From Candidatus Parabacteroides intestinavium (GTDB lineage: Bacteria; Bacteroidota; Bacteroidia; Bacteroidales; Tannerellaceae), in contig DWYO01000096.1 in the NCBI GenBank assembly GCA_019118725.1, positions 1 to 10,727 on the forward strand: a stretch of 10,727 nucleotides of DNA. Reading direction: 5' to 3'. The notes below the pieces were generated by a model that worked only from the letters and a program-made list of their open reading frames with translations, did not search any database and was not told the origin of the DNA. A program made the translations under genes and the position numbers. Positions 6,404 to 10,727 of this stretch are shown here, in pieces; position 1 is the stretch's first letter; each line of letters opens with the position of its first letter.

Positions 6404-7069
6404 ATGATTCAACGTTTTCGAGGTAAAACGGATATACTGAGCATAACAACTACAACGTCTGTAGTTGTTATGCTTCTTTTGTTTTCAGTTGTTCTATTTT
6501 CCTGCAAGCCGGAGGTCAAGGAGGTGGTAGAAGTATCTTCAGACCCGGAGAAAAGCTATACGATGAAAGCAACGCAAGTGAATACGTTGATTTCAGATTC
6601 TGGTATTACTCGGTATAGAGTAAAAGCCAAAGAGTGGCTGGTGTTTGGAAATGCGAAAGAACCTCATTCTTATTTTCCGGAAGGTATCTATGTGGAGAAG
6701 TTTGACACGACTTTTCATACAGAGGCGAGTATCAAGGCCGATACAGCCTATTATTTTGATAAAAAAGGGTTGTGGCGATTGATTGGAAATGTTGAAGTGG
6801 AAAGTTTGCAGGGGGAGCGCTTTAATACTTCTGAATTGTTTTGGGATCAGAAAGCTGAAAAGGTCTATTCAGACAAGTATATTCGGATACAGCAAAAAGA
6901 ACAGATTATTACAGGGATAGGTTTTGAGTCGAATCAAAATATGACGCGCTATCGCATATTTAATTCGCAAGGAGAATTTCCGGTTGAGGAAGAGGCTACC
7001 CCTCAGACTTCTGCGGATAGTGTGAAAGCGGAGAATATGATGATGGTGGATAGTTTGAAAAAGGAATAA
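6404..7069 (+). CDS. lptC: LPS export periplasmic lipoprotein LptC
   Basis: The 221-residue product has an N-terminal hydrophobic segment ending in the lipobox L31-F-S-C34. The LptC/OstA-like beta-jellyroll follows: ITRYRVKAKEWLVFG, FPEGIYVEKFD, ADTAYYFDKKGLWRLIGNVEV, GERFNTSELFWDQKAEKVYSDK. LptC links the inner membrane LptBFG transporter to LptA in carrying lipopolysaccharide to the outer membrane. The product is slightly longer than E. coli LptC (191) because of an acidic, Ser-rich tail. Unlike E. coli LptC, which keeps an uncleaved membrane anchor, this one appears to be a lipoprotein, as is common in Bacteroidetes. A TTG at 6395, touching the stop of the TPR gene, is an alternative start; ATG 6404 is preferred. 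Codons 13-24 contain a perfect 15-bp hairpin (listed separately). The stop codon touches the start of the next gene. Confidence 0.88.
   Translation: MIQRFRGKTDILSITTTTSVVVMLLLFSVVLFSCKPEVKEVVEVSSDPEKSYTMKATQVNTLISDSGITRYRVKAKEWLVFGNAKEPHSYFPEGIYVEKFDTTFHTEASIKADTAYYFDKKGLWRLIGNVEVESLQGERFNTSELFWDQKAEKVYSDKYIRIQQKEQIITGIGFESNQNMTRYRIFNSQGEFPVEEEATPQTSADSVKAENMMMVDSLKKE
6440..6474 (+). promoter_or_regulatory. Perfect 15-bp inverted repeat inside the start of lptC
   Basis: The arms at 6440-6454 (AGCATAACAACTACA) and 6460-6474 (TGTAGTTGTTATGCT) are exact reverse complements separated by five bases (ACGTC). The repeat is followed by CTTCTTTTGTTTT. It encodes residues 13-24 of LptC. In RNA it would form a long hairpin 36 nt after the start codon with a U-rich run behind it, which resembles a terminator or attenuator placed inside a coding sequence. 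Confidence 0.6.
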
Positions 7070-8329
7070 GTGAGCAATTTAGTAAACATAGCCGTACCAT
7101 TACTTTTTGTCGCATTCTTTTCAGGGATGGAGAGTGCTTTCTTGTCGGCCAATAAGCTGCGTTATGAATTGGACAAGAAGGATAAGAGTCTGACGAGCCG
7201 TATCCTGGATTTCTTTTTCCAGAATCCGGAGGCTTTTGTTTCAACTATGCTGGTTGGCAATTGCATGGCGCTGGTTGTCTATGGCTTGCAGGTAGCTGGC
7301 GTAGCGGGTGATTGGATTGCCCGATGGGTGGAGCAACAGTTGTTTGTCTTAATGCTGACCTCTTTGTCGGCTACGTTTTTGTTGCTTTTTGCGGGTGTAT
7401 ATCTTCCGCAGATTGTATTTCGGTTAAACCCTAATTTGTCATTGCGGTTATTTGCCGTTCCTTTATACCTTATATATATATTCTTATATCCGGTTTCGAA
7501 ATTGTTGTCTTTACTTTCTTTTGTGATTTTACGGTTGGTTGGAGTAAAGAATCTGAATGTCGCGAAAGTCTATACTTTGGGTAAAATGGATTTGAATGAT
7601 TTCATTCAGCAAAGTATTGACGGGGCTGCGGATAAGTCGGACATGGATACAGAGGTGAAGATGTTTCAAAACGCTTTGGACTTCTCGAATGTGCGTTTGC
7701 GTGATTGCATGATTCCGCGAACCGAGATTGTGGCGTGTGATAAAACGGCTTCTATGGATGAACTTCGGGCTCGTTTTATGGAAACTGGATTATCCAAAAT
7801 CTTAGTTTATGATGAAAATATAGACAATATTATCGGTTATATTCATTCATCCGAATTATTCAATCATCCGGTAGATTGGACAACAAGAATTCGGAAAGTA
7901 CCGATTGTGCCGGAGGCTATGGCTGCCAATAAACTAATGCGTGATTTGATGCAGGAAAAGAAGAGTCTGGCGGTTGTAGTGGATGAATTTGGAGGAATTA
8001 CCGGTATTGTTACCTTAGAGGATCTGGTCGAAGAGATATTCGGTGAGATTGAAGATGAGCATGATGTGAAAACCAGGATAGTTAAAAAGATAACAGATGA
8101 TGAGTATTTGGTTTCCGGCCGGACAGAGATCGATGCATTGAATGAAATGTTTGGTCTGGATTTGCCGGAGTCGGACGATTATCTCACGGTTGCCGGACTT
8201 ATTTTACATGTATATCAGAAATTCCCCAAACTGAATGAGTCGGTTGTTTACGGGAAATATTCGTTCAAAATAGTTAAAGCAACAGCAACAAAAATAGAAC
8301 TAGTACGCATGAAAATAAGAGAAGAATGA
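7070..8329 (+). CDS. CNNM/CBS-domain membrane protein (CorC/HlyC-type, 'hemolysin' family)
   Basis: The 419-residue protein has the three-part CNNM architecture. First is a transmembrane DUF21/CNNM domain (about 1-165) with the FFSGMESAFLSANKLR motif at 16-31 and four hydrophobic segments. Next is a pair of CBS domains (about 205-325), the first beginning MIPRTEIVACD at 214 and the second containing VVDEFGGITGIVTLEDLVEE around D305. Last is a C-terminal CorC_HlyC domain (about 335-415). Proteins of this family are linked to Mg2+/Co2+ transport, with CBS domains binding adenine nucleotides; the name hemolysin is historical. Gliding protein GldE has the same architecture, so the exact subtype is unsure. 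The start is a GTG directly after the lptC stop (TAAGTG), with AAGGA just upstream as Shine-Dalgarno, which suggests translational coupling to lptC. Confidence 0.9.
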   Translation: MSNLVNIAVPLLFVAFFSGMESAFLSANKLRYELDKKDKSLTSRILDFFFQNPEAFVSTMLVGNCMALVVYGLQVAGVAGDWIARWVEQQLFVLMLTSLSATFLLLFAGVYLPQIVFRLNPNLSLRLFAVPLYLIYIFLYPVSKLLSLLSFVILRLVGVKNLNVAKVYTLGKMDLNDFIQQSIDGAADKSDMDTEVKMFQNALDFSNVRLRDCMIPRTEIVACDKTASMDELRARFMETGLSKILVYDENIDNIIGYIHSSELFNHPVDWTTRIRKVPIVPEAMAANKLMRDLMQEKKSLAVVVDEFGGITGIVTLEDLVEEIFGEIEDEHDVKTRIVKKITDDEYLVSGRTEIDALNEMFGLDLPESDDYLTVAGLILHVYQKFPKLNESVVYGKYSFKIVKATATKIELVRMKIREE

Positions 8330-8424
8330 AAAAAAAGCTTGAAAATGATGTTCCTCTTTCTTTTTTTCGTATCTTCGTGCGCTAAAATAGGAAAAATATA
8401 AACTTTAAAAATAAAAAACGATAA

Positions 8425-10560
8425 ATGGCTACGCTGGAAAAAATTAGAAGCAAAGCAGGATTGCTGGTTCTCGTGGTGGGAGTGGCTTTGTTCGCTTTTA
8501 TCATCGGAGACTTTTTGAACTCTGGTTCAACTTATTTCAGACAATCGCAAGAACGTATTGCTGAAGTAGATGGTGAAGTTATTAATATTCATGATTATCA
8601 GGCGCGCATCGATGAGATGACAGAGATGTACAAGATGCAGACCGGACAAACAAGCTTCCCGGATGAGACTATGGCGCAAATCCGACAGAATGTGTTTGAT
8701 ATGATGGTGGAAGACATTGTCTTAGGTGAAGCAACGGAAAAAATAGGCATAGAAGTTAGCCCTGAAGAACTGTTTGATATGGTACAGGGTGAGAATATCT
8801 CTCCGTTGATTCAGCAGATGCCGATGTTTGCGAATCCTCAGACAGGTGTGTTTGACCGCAATGCTTTATTGAACTTTTTGAAAGCAATTGATAATGATAA
8901 TATCGCAAGTATGCCTGTTGAGCAGCAGGATCAACTTATCAAGGCCCGTAACTTTTGGTTGTTTTGGGAAAAGAATATCAAACGTCAACGCTTAGAGCAG
9001 AAATATACAACGTTGCTGACTAAGGCTATCAGCGCGAACAAGCTGGATGCAAAAGAATCGTTTGATGAGAATGCCAAGAGCGCGGATATTGCTTATGCTA
9101 TGCAGTCTTACTCAACTATTCCGGATTCTACCATTCAGGTAAGCAAGGGTGAAATTGAAAAACTGTACAATCAGCGTAAGGAGCTGTTCAAGCAAAAAGA
9201 AACGAAAGTTGTAAAATATATCTCGGTGGATATCCGTCCGAGTCAGGAGGATTACAACAACGCACAGAAAGACATCGAATCTCTGAAAGAAGAGTTCTCT
9301 GCGAAGGAAAATGTAGCAGATTTGGTAAACGAAAATTCAGAGGTGCCTTATGTGGATGCTTTCTTTACAGAGAAATCTTTTGATCCGGAATTGAAGCAAT
9401 TCGCTACGACAGCTGCTGTAGGGGATGTGTACGGACCGGCTTTTGAGAATGACCGTTACAGAATGTTCAAACTGATTGCTAAGACATCGGCTCCGGATTC
9501 AGTAAAGGTAAGCCACATTATGTTAGTGGGTAGTACTGAAGCTGAAACGGCTGCCTTGGCTGATAGCTTGATGGGTGTTCTGAAGAATGGTGGTGATTTT
9601 GCCGAATTGGCTAAACAGTATTCTGCTGACCAGGCCAAGGAAAGAGGCGGTGAATTGGGCTGGTTTACGGAGGTAACTGCTCTGAGAGGGGTGAATGAAG
9701 ATTTCAAGAATGTCATTTTCTCAACACCGATTAACGAGATTGCTGTTGTGAAGTCTATGTATGGTACACATTTGGTGAAGGTTACAGAAAAGACAGCCAA
9801 TGTTACAAAATATAAGGTGGCTGACATAGACATGACTGTTACCCCAAGTTCTAAGACTTACAGTAATATCTACAATGATTTGAACCAGTTCTTGTCCAAT
9901 AACCGTGATATCGCGAAATTGGATACAGCTGCTAAAAATGCAGGGTATAATTTGATCTCTAATGTATCGATTACTCCGGATAATCAAGTGCTGGGCTCAA
10001 TTAAGGGCTCTCGTCCGGTTGTTCGTTGGGCATTCCAGAATGATAACGGAAGCGTTTCAGATATATTTGAATGTGACGATAAGTTTGTCATTGCCGCAGT
10101 AGAAAAAAGTATGCCGGCTGGTTATGCTCCGTTGGAACAGGTGGCTGCCGGATTGAAAGCCGAATTGGTCGCTCAAAAGAAAGGGGATAAGATTGCCGAA
10201 GAACTGGCTGCAAAGAATCTGACAACGGTTGATGCGTATGCACAGGCTATGAATTCATCCGTTGACAGTGTGAAGTTTATTTCTTTTGGTACACGTCGGA
10301 TTTCAGGTATTGGCGTAGAGCCTAAGCTGAACGCAGCAGTGGCTTTGGCGCAGGTAGATCAGGTAAGTGCTCCTGTAAAAGGAAATAACGGGGTATATGT
10401 ATTTAAAGTATATGCCGAGAATAAGGACAGCAAAGAGTACAACGAAGAGAATGCCGTACGTGCTTGGGATGCTAATAATACCTACCGTATCTCATTCCAG
10501 GCTATCCGCTCTTTGATTGATAAGGCTGATATTGAAGATAACCGTATTCGTTTCTATTAA
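8425..10560 (+). CDS. Membrane-anchored periplasmic peptidyl-prolyl isomerase (PpiD/SurA type)
   Basis: The 711-residue protein starts with a short basic cytoplasmic end and one transmembrane helix (about 11-31, rich in V, L, F and I). A SurA-like N-terminal chaperone domain follows (AEVDGEVINIHDYQARIDEM onward). The parvulin domain spans about 358-455, from VKVSHIML with H364, through KERGGELGWF, to YGTHLVKV with H449. These His residues correspond to the conserved pair of active parvulins. A long C-terminal chaperone-like region completes it. The layout is that of PpiD, which helps outer membrane and secreted proteins fold as they leave the Sec translocon; it is longer than E. coli PpiD (623). 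It lies 95 bp after the CNNM gene and is followed by a strong terminator, so it is the last gene of the operon. The 95-bp gap contains TATCTTCG (8370-8377), which may be a weak extra promoter. Confidence 0.9.
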   Translation: MATLEKIRSKAGLLVLVVGVALFAFIIGDFLNSGSTYFRQSQERIAEVDGEVINIHDYQARIDEMTEMYKMQTGQTSFPDETMAQIRQNVFDMMVEDIVLGEATEKIGIEVSPEELFDMVQGENISPLIQQMPMFANPQTGVFDRNALLNFLKAIDNDNIASMPVEQQDQLIKARNFWLFWEKNIKRQRLEQKYTTLLTKAISANKLDAKESFDENAKSADIAYAMQSYSTIPDSTIQVSKGEIEKLYNQRKELFKQKETKVVKYISVDIRPSQEDYNNAQKDIESLKEEFSAKENVADLVNENSEVPYVDAFFTEKSFDPELKQFATTAAVGDVYGPAFENDRYRMFKLIAKTSAPDSVKVSHIMLVGSTEAETAALADSLMGVLKNGGDFAELAKQYSADQAKERGGELGWFTEVTALRGVNEDFKNVIFSTPINEIAVVKSMYGTHLVKVTEKTANVTKYKVADIDMTVTPSSKTYSNIYNDLNQFLSNNRDIAKLDTAAKNAGYNLISNVSITPDNQVLGSIKGSRPVVRWAFQNDNGSVSDIFECDDKFVIAAVEKSMPAGYAPLEQVAAGLKAELVAQKKGDKIAEELAAKNLTTVDAYAQAMNSSVDSVKFISFGTRRISGIGVEPKLNAAVALAQVDQVSAPVKGNNGVYVFKVYAENKDSKEYNEENAVRAWDANNTYRISFQAIRSLIDKADIEDNRIRFY

Positions 10561-10596
10561 TGGAGCGTTGAAACTTATATTGAAAGAATATGAAAG

Positions 10597-10629
10597 AAGC
10601 CGGAGTTTTTAGGATTCCGGCTTTTTTTG
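10597..10629 (+). terminator. Intrinsic terminator after the PpiD gene
   Basis: AAGCCGGA (10597-10604) pairs with TCCGGCTT (10616-10623) around an 11-base loop, followed by a run of T ending at 10628. This 8-bp stem plus U-tract is a classic rho-independent terminator and closes the envelope operon. Confidence 0.9.
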
Positions 10630-10727
10630 TTTCGTGATTTTTTGTTCTCGTAAGACGTTGTCTTTTTTGGAAAAAGCTATGGGGGGGATAGGTCTGTGTG
10701 AATTTTTCTGATGCAGGCAATGCGTTT

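Noticed and set aside
8370..8377. TATCTTCG as a separate promoter for the PpiD gene
   Set aside because: It differs from TAnnTTTG at a conserved base and no TTTG lies 19-21 bases upstream; noted only as a possible weak internal promoter.
10502..10720. 72-codon frame on the - strand at the right end
   Set aside because: It runs through the intrinsic terminator and into the PpiD gene end, with no domain or promoter.
10630..10727. Short tail after the terminator including a run of seven G at 10681
   Set aside because: Apart from TTTG-like T-rich stretches without a proper -7 box, nothing in it can be supported as a gene or site.

Overview
The window looks like a chromosomal segment of a gut-type Bacteroidales bacterium, Parabacteroides or Bacteroides. 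The evidence is Bacteroidetes promoters (TTTG, then 19-20 bases, then TAnnTTTG), few strong Shine-Dalgarno sites, signal peptides ending in A-Q, and an AraC/flavodoxin/LptC/PpiD repertoire typical of the group. The PpiD N-terminus resembles, from memory, Parabacteroides more than B. thetaiotaomicron; the genus is an inference.

Region 1 (1-1292) holds a leftward AraC-type regulator, cut by the window start so that only its sensor half is present. Divergent from it is a gene for a flavodoxin carrying a Sec signal peptide. The 219 bp between them carry one -7 box in each direction and no matching -33 boxes, which fits activator-dependent transcription.

Region 2 (1293-1515) lies between two convergent genes and holds a GC-rich 41-bp tandem repeat. 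Each unit has a perfect or near-perfect TCCCC/GGGGA palindrome.

Region 3 (1516-3536) holds a leftward lipoprotein of the inosine/uridine nucleoside hydrolase family and a divergent cutC. Each has a full Bacteroidetes promoter, and a 22-bp tandem repeat sits exactly between the two promoters.

Region 4 (3635-10629) is a likely envelope-biogenesis operon. In order it has a promoter, a beta-barrel outer membrane protein, a secreted TPR protein, the LPS-transport lipoprotein LptC, a CNNM/CBS (CorC/HlyC-type) membrane protein, a membrane-anchored PpiD/SurA-type peptidyl-prolyl isomerase, and an intrinsic terminator. Spacing is tight across the first four genes (33, 9 and 0 bp) and 95 bp before the isomerase. 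Inside the start of lptC is a perfect 15-bp inverted repeat followed by a T-rich stretch.

The protein-coding genes all belong to families I recognise. I did not find a clear new defence or mobile system. The least explained signals are the two tandem arrays and the intragenic lptC hairpin. No stretch longer than 300 bases is without a gene, and no tRNA, rRNA, insertion sequence or CRISPR was seen.
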